From assembly GCA_028698975.1 (NCBI GenBank), contig JAQVVK010000019.1, positions 1-19,010 on the forward strand: a DNA stretch of 19,010 bases, in the 5' to 3' direction. Position 1 is the stretch's first letter, and each line of letters starts with the position of its first letter. The notes under the pieces are model-generated. The model worked only from the letters and a program-made list of their open reading frames with translations. It was not told where the DNA came from and ran no database searches. The position numbers and the translations under genes are program-made. The stretch comes from Victivallaceae bacterium (GTDB taxonomy: Bacteria > Verrucomicrobiota > Lentisphaeria > Victivallales > Victivallaceae). Positions 8,693 to 15,484 of this stretch are shown here, one piece after another.

Positions 8693-10063
8693 ATGGATAA
8701 TAAGATTACAGGATTGCGCGATACGATCCGGCGTTTCCGGCAAAGCGGGTTCGACGGCGTTCTTTCGGTCGCCGAAAGACGGCTGCGGCTTGATTCGTTC
8801 TTAATGCGGCTCAAGGCCTCGAAAGCCGAACTCTTTACCGCGCTGGCCGAAGACCTCGGCAAATCCGCCGCCGAAGCCGCCATGACCGAATATATGCCGC
8901 TTTTGGCCGAAGCAAAATTCCTGCGCCGCAAACTTCCGAAACTCGCCGCGTCGCGCCGCGCTCATGTTTCGATGCTCAACTTTCCGGCGACCGGCCGTCT
9001 GATACCCGAGCCGCTCGGCGTGGTGCTGGTGGTCGCCGCCTGGAACTACCCGCTGGTGCTCGCGCTGGAGCCGGCTCTCGGCGCGTTTGCCGCCGGCAAC
9101 CGGGTGGTGCTCAACCTCTCGCCGCAGTCGCCGCGTTCGATGCAGGCCATCGCCCGGCTGGTCGCCTCGGTGTTTCCACCCGAAGAAATGATTGCGGTGA
9201 GCGACGAGATGACGCTCGAGCAGTTGCTTGAGGAGCGTTTCGACCATATTTTCTTTACCGGCGGAGAAGCCGGTGCGCGCCTTTGCATGACCGCCGCCGC
9301 CCGCGACATTACGCCGGTCACGCTCGAACTCGGCGGCAAGAACCCCTGCATTGTCGATGCCGACGCCAAGCTGGATATCGCCGCCCGCCGCATTGCCTGG
9401 GGCAAGTTCACCAACGCCGGCCAGACCTGCATCGCCCCGGACTTCATCTTGGCTCACCGCTCCGTCGCCCACGAGCTGGTTGACCGCATCAATCAGGCCA
9501 GCCGGACGTTTTACGGCAAGGCGCCGCTCGCCAACCCGGATTATCCGCGCATTGTCAACCCGCACCATTTTGAACGGCTGTGCGCCCTCATGGGCGACCG
9601 GCGTTTTGAATGCGACCGCGCCGCGCTCAAGATCGCCCCGACGGTGATCGAAAACGTCGAGTGGAGCGATCCGCTCATGGAGCGTGAAATCTTTGGCCCG
9701 CTGCTGCCGGTCGTGGTCTTTGACGACTATGTGGAGCTGATTGCCCGGCTGGAAAAACAGGAAAAGCCATTGGCGATGTACTGTTTCGGCGGCCGGGTGT
9801 CGGGGATTGCCGAGCAGCTGCAAAGCCGCACATCAAGCGGGGCATTGGTATTCAACGACGTGGTAATGCACTTTGTCAACCCGGATTTTCCGTTCGGCGG
9901 CGTCGGCCGCTCCGGCACCGGAGCTTATCACGGGCGGCGGACGTTTGATCTCTTTTGCCACTTCAAGCCGGTGATGCGTCAAAGCGCGCTGATCGATTTT
10001 CCGATGCGCTACCCGCCGTTTCGGGGGCTGAAAAAGGCGTTGATCGAATTCTTTTGCCGATAA
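8693..10063 (+). CDS. NAD(P)-dependent aldehyde dehydrogenase, class 3-like
   Basis: Aldehyde dehydrogenase of 456 aa. It should oxidise an aldehyde to the acid with NAD(P)+; the substrate cannot be read from sequence. The length, the short N-terminus and the C-terminal FPFGGVGRSGTGAYHG motif point to the ALDH3/fatty or coniferyl aldehyde branch. Visible elements are PLGVVLVVAAWNYP (107-120), FTGG (188-191), the general base E212 in LELGGKN and the catalytic C246 in NAGQTC. The usual KPSE cofactor motif is replaced by NLSP (141-144), so the nucleotide-binding lysine is missing. The ATG at 8693 follows a weak AGGA-type Shine-Dalgarno and its own promoter at 8630-8658. The gene stands alone between two opposite-facing copies of a short mobile-looking element, which suggests it is accessory, although its GC-rich codon use matches the housekeeping genes here. 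Confidence 0.93.
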   Translation: MDNKITGLRDTIRRFRQSGFDGVLSVAERRLRLDSFLMRLKASKAELFTALAEDLGKSAAEAAMTEYMPLLAEAKFLRRKLPKLAASRRAHVSMLNFPATGRLIPEPLGVVLVVAAWNYPLVLALEPALGAFAAGNRVVLNLSPQSPRSMQAIARLVASVFPPEEMIAVSDEMTLEQLLEERFDHIFFTGGEAGARLCMTAAARDITPVTLELGGKNPCIVDADAKLDIAARRIAWGKFTNAGQTCIAPDFILAHRSVAHELVDRINQASRTFYGKAPLANPDYPRIVNPHHFERLCALMGDRRFECDRAALKIAPTVIENVEWSDPLMEREIFGPLLPVVVFDDYVELIARLEKQEKPLAMYCFGGRVSGIAEQLQSRTSSGALVFNDVVMHFVNPDFPFGGVGRSGTGAYHGRRTFDLFCHFKPVMRQSALIDFPMRYPPFRGLKKALIEFFCR

Positions 10064-10120
10064 GGATTACTCGATTATGCAAAACCCTATTTTGAGATGG
10101 CTTTTAGGAAACAAAAGCGA

Positions 10121-10138
10121 CGTGTACTCAAGTACACG
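10121..10138. repeat. 18-bp palindrome inside right element
   Basis: CGTGTACTCAAGTACACG: two perfect 8-base arms around a CA centre. It shares the core GTACTCAAGTAC with the second palindrome at 10319-10336. The equivalent site in the left element has lost its symmetry. Confidence 0.8.
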
Positions 10139-10318
10139 AGTTTGCCGTTGACGCCAAAGACGCTCAACAGAGGGTGTAAGTCGCACAAAATTGAATACAA
10201 AAATTGCAAGTTTTTGAATAACACATATATATTTCCCGGCATGGGGCCTGGAAAAGAACAAAACTAAAAGGACGGGGTTACAGTCGCTTTTTTATTTATA
10301 TATAGTTAACTTCAGCCT

Positions 10319-10336
10319 CGCGTACTCAAGTACGCG
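10319..10336. repeat. Second 18-bp palindrome inside right element
   Basis: CGCGTACTCAAGTACGCG: two perfect 8-base arms around CA, differing from the palindrome at 10121-10138 only by the compensating pair change at position 3 (GTG..CAC versus GCG..CGC). The compensated change argues that the hairpin or dyad itself is what is kept. Confidence 0.8.
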
Positions 10337-10390
10337 TCGGCCTTGTTGCCTCATCTAAATAGAAAAATCGACTTTTGCATAATCGACGGA

Positions 10391-11734
10391 TTACTCGCCC
10401 GGCTCGTCTTCGGGCGGCGGAGGCGGAGTATAGGATACCTTGATCTTGTCGGCCCGCCGCTCCTGCACTGACTCCACTTCAAATTTCAGCCCGAATTCCG
10501 GCAGCTCGACCCGCGCTCCGGCGGTCGGCACCGCGTTGAGGCGGCTGAAGATCAATCCGCCGATGGTGTCGTAATCGGCCTCCGGCAGCTCCTCCGGCAT
10601 ATCCAGCAGCCGGGCCAGCTCGTCGAGCCGGGTGGCTCCGTCCAGCAGCCAGATGTTGTCGGCCAGCTTCTTGGCCTCGTCGCCGTCATCGTCGAATTCG
10701 TCGTACAGACTGCCGACGATCTCCTCAAGCAGGTCTTCGATGGTCACGATACCGGAAGTGCCGCCGAATTCGTCGAGGATCACCGCCATGCCGAATTTCT
10801 TGCTCTGCATGTTGCGAAACAGGAGATTGGCCCGCATGGTCTCCGGCGCGAAATATACCGGGGTAAGCAGTTTGCTCACGTCCGGCGCGGCGTCGCCGTT
10901 GAGCTTGGCGGTGAAATATTCGCGGAAATGCAGCATGCCGATCACATCGTCGATGTTGCCGCGATAGACCGGCACCCGGGTGAATCCGCAATCCATCAGG
11001 GTTCGCACCACCTCGTCCGGGGTGGCGTCGATGTCGAGAGCCACCATTTCGGTGCGGTGGGTCATCACTTCGCCGGCGGTGGTGTTGCTGAACTCGAAAA
11101 CGTTTTCGATCATCTGCCGCTCGTCGCTCTCGATGTTGCCGCTCTCCTCGCCGAGGTCGACCATCATGCGGATCTCCTCCTCGGTGACCTCCTGGGGCCG
11201 TTTGCCGTCGACGCCCAAAAGTTTAAGCACGCAGTTGACCGAGGCGTTGAGCACCCAGACCAGCGGCAGGGCGACGCGGGCCAGCAGGTTGATGACGCCC
11301 GAAGCCCCCAAGGCGATCTTCTCGGCATATTTGAGGCCAAGCTGTTTGGGTACGAGTTCGCCGAATACCAGCGAAACATAGGACAATATTGCGGTGATCA
11401 AAATTATGACCGCCGCGTTGAGCGCGGGGCGGTGTATCCACGAAAACCCGTGTTCGGCAAGAAATCCGGAGACCGGCCCGGCAAACGATTCGGCGGCGAA
11501 TGCGCTGGCCATGAACCCGGCAAAAGTTACACCGATCTGCACGGTGGCGAGAAAACGCCCGGAATTGCCGACCAGCACCGCCAGCCGGCGGCCGCGCACA
11601 CTCTCCTCGGCCAGCTTGCGTATCGCGGCCGGTTTCAGCGAGATCAACGCCACCTCGGACGACGCAAAAAATGCATTTATCCCGATCAGGAGAATAAGCA
11701 ACAGCAACTGTAACAATAAACTGCCGTCTTCCAA
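10391..11734 (-). CDS. CNNM/CorC-HlyC family membrane protein with CBS pair
   Basis: Inner-membrane protein of the former 'hemolysin C' group. Members of the CNNM/CorC family act in divalent cation (Mg2+, Co2+) transport or homeostasis. Counting from the TTG at 11734 (447 aa), residues 1-180 are the DUF21/CNNM membrane domain (three to four hydrophobic segments, with SSEVALISL near 25-33 and FGELVPKQLGLKYAEK near 124-139). Residues 215-340 are the tandem CBS pair (MTHRTEMVALD; LDEFGGTSGIVTIEDLLEEIVG). About 355-440 is the CorC_HlyC domain, with a proline and acidic tail. The frame begins at TTG 11764, but that start leaves only about an 11-nt leader and no Shine-Dalgarno. The TTG at 11734 has AAGGA 6 bases upstream and is preferred. 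Transport function is family knowledge, not shown here. Confidence 0.92.
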   Translation of the reverse strand: MEDGSLLLQLLLLILLIGINAFFASSEVALISLKPAAIRKLAEESVRGRRLAVLVGNSGRFLATVQIGVTFAGFMASAFAAESFAGPVSGFLAEHGFSWIHRPALNAAVIILITAILSYVSLVFGELVPKQLGLKYAEKIALGASGVINLLARVALPLVWVLNASVNCVLKLLGVDGKRPQEVTEEEIRMMVDLGEESGNIESDERQMIENVFEFSNTTAGEVMTHRTEMVALDIDATPDEVVRTLMDCGFTRVPVYRGNIDDVIGMLHFREYFTAKLNGDAAPDVSKLLTPVYFAPETMRANLLFRNMQSKKFGMAVILDEFGGTSGIVTIEDLLEEIVGSLYDEFDDDGDEAKKLADNIWLLDGATRLDELARLLDMPEELPEADYDTIGGLIFSRLNAVPTAGARVELPEFGLKFEVESVQERRADKIKVSYTPPPPPEDEPGE

Positions 11735-11781
11735 AGCAAATCCTTGCGGTTGATTGACGATCAAAATATATTTTCGACTTT

Positions 11782-11809
11782 AATATATCCCGGATAATTT
11801 TTTTTTCAA
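11782..11809 (-). promoter_or_regulatory. Sigma70-type promoter of the corC-like gene
   Basis: Minus strand: TTGAAA (11804-11809), 16-bp spacer, TATATT (11782-11787), embedded in an A/T-rich tract. Expected start of transcription is near 11775, which fits translation from the TTG at 11734 with its AAGGA site. Confidence 0.65.
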
Positions 11810-11872
11810 TACATCGGGCGGCTGTTTTGGCCAATAATCTTTTAAAATGCGTAAAAAATCCTTTGGAACCGG

Positions 11873-11901
11873 TTGATTTTTACGAGCATAAGTGTTATTT
11901 T
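11873..11901 (+). promoter_or_regulatory. Probable promoter of the small exported protein (and possibly the downstream synthase)
   Basis: TTGATT (11873-11878), 17-bp spacer, TATTTT (11896-11901). Four of six matches in each box, weaker than the other promoters in the window. No better promoter is visible before the synthase gene at 12458, so it may serve both. Confidence 0.4.
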
Positions 11902-11936
11902 ATATGGCTTTTAGTTTTTTGAAGGAGAAGGCGAAA

Positions 11937-12311
11937 ATGAAGAGTGCTCTCTTGACAATACTGCTGTTTGCGGTCGCTCCGGCGTCCTTTGCCGCCGTGC
12001 AGTATGACACGATCCGGCAAAACGCCGGGGTTGTCGTCGCCTCCATCAACAACGGCGAGCTGTGCGTAAGTTTGCGCGACATACAGCCGGCCGGCGTGGT
12101 CTGCGCCGGTTATTGCGCGATGGACCGCAAGGGCAACGCGGTTTGCGCCGCCAGAGCCGATTTGACCGGTATCGAGCTGCGCCGTCCGCTGGCGCACGAA
12201 AATATATCCACCCGGCGGCCGTCCGACTTGTCGGCATGGCTGCTGGCGTGCGGCGGGGCGTTGAGCACGGCGGTGATCGTCCGCCGCCGCCGTCCATCGG
12301 AGGCGGCATAA
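11937..12311 (+). CDS. Small exported protein with C-terminal helix and RRRR tail
   Basis: A 124-aa product from the ATG at 11937, chosen because GAAGGAGAAGGCG lies just upstream; the frame itself extends 15 codons further without a good ribosome site. Residues 1-20 are a signal peptide (MKSALLTILLFAVAPASFAA). The mature part has four cysteines (C43, C56, C60, C70) in a compact stretch, consistent with two disulphides. The C-terminus is a hydrophobic helix (about 98-115, SAWLLACGGALSTAVIV) followed by RRRR (116-119). This layout resembles PEP-CTERM sorting tails, but the VPEP box is replaced by RPSD, so sorting is a guess. I do not recognise the family. The stop overlaps the start of a short possible leader peptide (TAATG). 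Confidence 0.75.
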   Translation: MKSALLTILLFAVAPASFAAVQYDTIRQNAGVVVASINNGELCVSLRDIQPAGVVCAGYCAMDRKGNAVCAARADLTGIELRRPLAHENISTRRPSDLSAWLLACGGALSTAVIVRRRRPSEAA

Positions 12312-12391
12312 TGCTATTGACCCGATACAGCCGCAGGTACGGTATTTTGCTGAGTGTGATCGGCATTACACGGGGTCGCTCCGTCCGTTGA
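12311..12391 (+). CDS. Possible 26-aa leader peptide
   Basis: ATG 12311-12313 overlaps the preceding stop (TAATG) and has GGAGG about 7 bases upstream. The peptide carries the block ILLSVIGI at residues 12-19, six of eight branched-chain residues. Its stop codon (12389-12391) falls in the loop and 3' arm of a strong hairpin (12365-12407). The synthase downstream belongs to a family that makes leucine or isoleucine precursors, so an attenuation-type leader is possible. It may equally be a chance ORF: the GGAGG is also part of the upstream coding sequence. Confidence 0.3.
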   Translation: MLLTRYSRRYGILLSVIGITRGRSVR

Positions 12392-12407
12392 CGGATCGGC
12401 CCGTAAT
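12365..12407 (+). promoter_or_regulatory. Stem-loop between small exported protein and synthase
   Basis: The outer arms ATTAC(AC)GGG and CCCGTAAT pair with a 2-base bulge. The inner arms TCCGTC (12380-12385) and GACGGA (12390-12395) close a CGTT loop. No T-run follows, so it is not a standard intrinsic terminator. It could be an attenuator, an mRNA processing site or a partial terminator. Confidence 0.45.
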
Positions 12408-12457
12408 CTTCAATTCGCCTTAATCAGTCGATTTTGCTTGCAACAGGATACCGTATC

Positions 12458-13984
12458 ATGATGAAAAACCGTAAAAATGAATATGTAGAGGTGCTTGACA
12501 CCACTTTGCGCGACGGCGAACAGACGCCGGGCGTGGCTTTTACCCCGTCGGAAAAACTTGAGATCGCCAAACTGCTGATCGGCCGGGTCAGGGTTGACCG
12601 GCTCGAACTCGGTTCGGCCCGGGTTTCCGACGGCGAACGCGAGGCCGTGAAAACCATTCTTGAATGGGCCGAGCAGCACGGCAGCCTCGACGCCATGGAA
12701 ATCCTCGGATTCATCGATTCCGGGAAGTCGGTCGATTGGATACGCGGCATCGGCGGCCGGGTGGTCAATCTTTTGGCCAAAGGCTCCGAGGAGCATTGCC
12801 GGGTGCAGTTGAGGCGCACGCCCCAGCAGCACTTTGACGAAACGCTCTCCGAGATCGCCTATGCCAAAAGTCAGGGGTTGTCGGTAAACGTCTACCTTGA
12901 AGACTGGTCGCGCGGCATGCGCGACAACCTCGGCTACGTCTACGAATTTCTGAAGCGTCTGGCGGATCAGCCGGTCGAGCGGATCATGCTGCCCGACACC
13001 CTCGGCGTACTCACTCCGCAGGAGACCTTTGAATTTATCGGTCTGGTGCGCCGTTATTTCCCGGAAATGCGGCTGGACTTTCACGGACACAACGACTACG
13101 GTCTGGTCACCGCCAACAGTCTGGCGGCGGTCATGGCCGGCGTGAGCGGCGTGCATACGACCATCAACGGATTGGGAGAACGCACCGGCAATCAGCCGCT
13201 GGCGCAGCTGGCGGTCGTGGTCAATGATATGACCGACCGGCGCATGCGGGTGGTTGAGCTTGAGCTTCAGCATTCGTCCGAACTGGTGCAAAACATCTCC
13301 GGCAAACGCTGCGGCTGGAATACCCCGGTGGTCGGAGCCGACGTCTTTACCCAGACTTGCGGCGTCCATGCCGACGGCGATAAAAAAGGCGGGCTTTACG
13401 TCAATTTACTGCTGCCGGAGCGTTTCGGCCGCCAGCGCGATTACGCGCTGGGCAAACTTTCCGGCAAGGCGTCGCTGGAGCAAAACCTCGACCGGATCGG
13501 CGTCGAACTTTCGCCCGACACCCGTCAAAAGGTGCTTCAGGAGATCATTCGCCTGGGGGATCGCAAAAAGAACGTTGCGCCCTCCGATCTGCCGTTTATC
13601 ATCGCCAACGTGCTGCGTACTCCGCTGGCGTCGCGGTTAAAGGTCACCGATTACGAAGTGATGACTTGCGCCGGAGGTTCGCCGCGCGCCCGGGTGGTCG
13701 TCGAACTTGACGGCCGGGCGATCGAGAGCCGCGCCACCGGCGACGGCGGTTATGACGCCTTTGTCAAGGCGTTGCGCAAATCGCTTAAACAATTGGGGGT
13801 CGCCATGCCCAAGCTGCTCGATTATCAGGTGCGCATACCGCCGGGCGGCAAAACCGATGCTCTGGTTGAAGCGACCATCAGCTGGGCGGGCAAGGACGGG
13901 GTGCTGGTCACGACCGGGGTGGACCCCGATCAGGTGGCGGCGGCGATCCTGGCCACCGAAAAGATGCTCAATCTGATAATCTGA
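12458..13984 (+). CDS. 2-isopropylmalate / citramalate synthase family enzyme (LeuA/CimA-like)
   Basis: HMGL-like acyltransferase of 508 aa that condenses acetyl-CoA with a 2-oxo acid. From family knowledge this gives 2-isopropylmalate (leucine) or citramalate (isoleucine); sequence alone does not settle which. The TIM barrel starts with LDTTLRDGEQ (13-22). Metal-binding HGHND is at 209-213, NGLGERTGN at 237-245, and VFTQTCGVHADG at 296-307. From about 380 there is a LeuA-type allosteric dimerisation domain (GDGGYDAFVKAL; PPGGKTDALVEATI), so end-product feedback is likely. The layout (VDRLELGSARVSDGE, YLEDWSRGM) is the type common in Bacteroidetes rather than E. coli LeuA. The ATG at 12458 has AGGA 9 bases upstream; an in-frame TTG at 12434 lacks one. 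No leuBCD genes are adjacent. The 3' end overlaps uvrC by 17 bp, tail to tail. Confidence 0.9.
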   Translation: MMKNRKNEYVEVLDTTLRDGEQTPGVAFTPSEKLEIAKLLIGRVRVDRLELGSARVSDGEREAVKTILEWAEQHGSLDAMEILGFIDSGKSVDWIRGIGGRVVNLLAKGSEEHCRVQLRRTPQQHFDETLSEIAYAKSQGLSVNVYLEDWSRGMRDNLGYVYEFLKRLADQPVERIMLPDTLGVLTPQETFEFIGLVRRYFPEMRLDFHGHNDYGLVTANSLAAVMAGVSGVHTTINGLGERTGNQPLAQLAVVVNDMTDRRMRVVELELQHSSELVQNISGKRCGWNTPVVGADVFTQTCGVHADGDKKGGLYVNLLLPERFGRQRDYALGKLSGKASLEQNLDRIGVELSPDTRQKVLQEIIRLGDRKKNVAPSDLPFIIANVLRTPLASRLKVTDYEVMTCAGGSPRARVVVELDGRAIESRATGDGGYDAFVKALRKSLKQLGVAMPKLLDYQVRIPPGGKTDALVEATISWAGKDGVLVTTGVDPDQVAAAILATEKMLNLII

Positions 13985-15458
13985 CCGTACCCGGCCTTTT
14001 ACGCAGGGCGTCGACCACCCGTTCGGCGGTTTCAAGCCCGATGCCGGGAATCCGCTGCGCGATTTCCTCCGGAGAGGATTCGCGCAGTTTTTTTACGCTG
14101 CCGAATTCGCGCAGAAGTTCGATTTTTCGCACATTGCCGACCCCGGAGATCTCGTCAAGCCGCGACTCCTCAATGCGTTTCAGCCGAAGCGACCGGTGGT
14201 AGGTTATGGCGAAGCGGTGCGCCTCGTCGCGCAAGGCCTGAAGCATGCGCAGAGCCGGATTGTGCCGGTCGAGCACGATCGGGTCGGAGCGGCCGGGCAG
14301 ATAGATCTCCTCGTTGCGCTTGGCCAACCCGATCACCGGCAGCGGCGGGCAGCCGACGGCGACCAGCGCGTCCACCGCGGCGGACAGCTGGCCCTTGCCG
14401 CCGTCTACCATCACCAGATCGGGCAGCGGCCGGTTTTCGGCCAGCAGCCGGCCAAAGTGCCGGGTCAGGGTTTCGGCCATCATGGCGAAGTCGTCGCTCT
14501 GATGCACGGTGCGAATACGAAACCTCCGGTAATTGTCGCGATCGGGTTTGCCGTCTGAGAATGCGACCAGACTGGCCACCGCCAGTTTGCCGAGAATGTT
14601 GGATATATCAAACCCGATGATATGGCGCGGCAGCTTTTCCATGCCGAGAGCCTTGCCCAAAGCCTCCACTCCGGCCCAACCGGTGAGCGGAGTTCCGGGG
14701 AGGCGGGGGTGCTCGAAACTGCGGTTGCGTTTGCCGAAAACGCCCTCCAGATTGGTGGCCACGTCGCGCAGCAGGGCGGCTTTTTCAAACTGCCGGGCGG
14801 CGGCGGCGGCGGTCATTTCGCCTCGCACCTTTTCGACCATGCCGGCAATGTCGCCGGCCAGAACCGCGGCGGCGGCGGCCACCCGGCCGCGATATTCCTC
14901 GGGGGTGACTGCTCCGACGCAGGGGGCGGAGCAATCTTTGACCACCCGTTTAAGGCAGCGTTTGCGGGTGTCCTCGTCGGGGTCGGAATCCGGGCAGGCG
15001 CGCAGTCCGAAGTAGGCCAGCATGAAATCCAAGGTGCGCTTGACCGCGCCGCCCTGCGGAAACGGGCCAAAATAACGCGCTCCGTCGTTTCGTTTGAAGC
15101 GAGCCAGCTTCAGGGTCGGAAACTTTTCGTTTTCATCAAGTTTTATGAGCAGATAGCGTTTGTCGTCGCGCATCAATACATTGTAATAGGGTGCGTAACT
15201 TTTTATGAGGCGGGATTCCAGAATAAGTGCTTCATCCTCGGTGCGCACCACTTCAAAATTCCAGTCGTCGATCGAGTTGATGAGCGAACGCAGTTTGGCG
15301 TCGGCCCGCGATACCCGGCCCGGCTGAAAATAGGAACTCATCCGGCGGCGCAGATTGCGCGCCTTGCCGACATAGATGACCTTGCCGAACCGGTCGCGGT
15401 AAACGTAAACCCCCGGTTTGGCCGGTATTTCGGACGGATGAAAATCCTCGCGCCGCAT
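13968..15458 (-). CDS. uvrC: Excinuclease ABC subunit C, compact form
   Basis: Nuclease of nucleotide excision repair that makes both incisions around a lesion with UvrAB. Residues are numbered from the in-frame TTG at 15467 (499 aa); ATG at 15458 is preferred, giving 496 aa. The GIY-YIG domain is at about 16-95 (PGVYVYRD, IYVGKARNLRRR). An iron-sulphur-type cysteine set C158, C171, C179, C183 matches the spacing seen in E. coli UvrC. The UVR motif covers about 203-238. The RNase H-like nuclease has D287 (GFDISN), D355 (MVDGGKGQL) and H417 (RDEAHRFA). A double helix-hairpin-helix covers about 435-495. It is about 100 residues shorter than typical UvrC because the segment between UVR and the nuclease domain is almost absent. 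It probably belongs to the minus-strand operon starting at the metallophosphoesterase. Confidence 0.94.
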   Translation of the reverse strand: MRREDFHPSEIPAKPGVYVYRDRFGKVIYVGKARNLRRRMSSYFQPGRVSRADAKLRSLINSIDDWNFEVVRTEDEALILESRLIKSYAPYYNVLMRDDKRYLLIKLDENEKFPTLKLARFKRNDGARYFGPFPQGGAVKRTLDFMLAYFGLRACPDSDPDEDTRKRCLKRVVKDCSAPCVGAVTPEEYRGRVAAAAAVLAGDIAGMVEKVRGEMTAAAAARQFEKAALLRDVATNLEGVFGKRNRSFEHPRLPGTPLTGWAGVEALGKALGMEKLPRHIIGFDISNILGKLAVASLVAFSDGKPDRDNYRRFRIRTVHQSDDFAMMAETLTRHFGRLLAENRPLPDLVMVDGGKGQLSAAVDALVAVGCPPLPVIGLAKRNEEIYLPGRSDPIVLDRHNPALRMLQALRDEAHRFAITYHRSLRLKRIEESRLDEISGVGNVRKIELLREFGSVKKLRESSPEEIAQRIPGIGLETAERVVDALRKRPGTVRLSD

Positions 15459-15484
15459 GTCGGTCAACCGCCGTCGCCGGCGGC

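Larger units (their letters stand above)
10071..10386 (-). mobile_element. MITE-like non-coding element, right copy (316 bp)
   Basis: Ends in perfect 14-bp terminal inverted repeats: TCGATTATGCAAAA at 10071-10084 and its complement at 10373-10386. The minus strand aligns with the plus strand of the copy at 8198-8548. It fills the gap between the aldehyde dehydrogenase stop and the corC stop and carries no credible ORF. Two intact hairpin-forming palindromes sit inside (10121-10138 and 10319-10336). A 10-bp direct repeat GGATTACTCG occurs at 10064-10073 and 10388-10397, possibly a target-site duplication, although it is offset by a few bases from the right end. The interior is AT-rich compared with both neighbouring genes. 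Confidence 0.78.

Noticed and set aside
8194..8743. Short minus-strand frames (78 and 89 aa) within or across the left mobile element
   Set aside because: No ribosome sites, not preserved in the right copy, and no similarity to transposases.
8801..9823. 340-aa minus-strand frame inside the aldehyde dehydrogenase gene
   Set aside because: Antisense shadow rich in His, Arg and Gly; the plus-strand product is a clear enzyme.
12410..13369. 319-aa minus-strand frame opposite the synthase
   Set aside because: Shadow of the real gene; no domain and no ribosome site.
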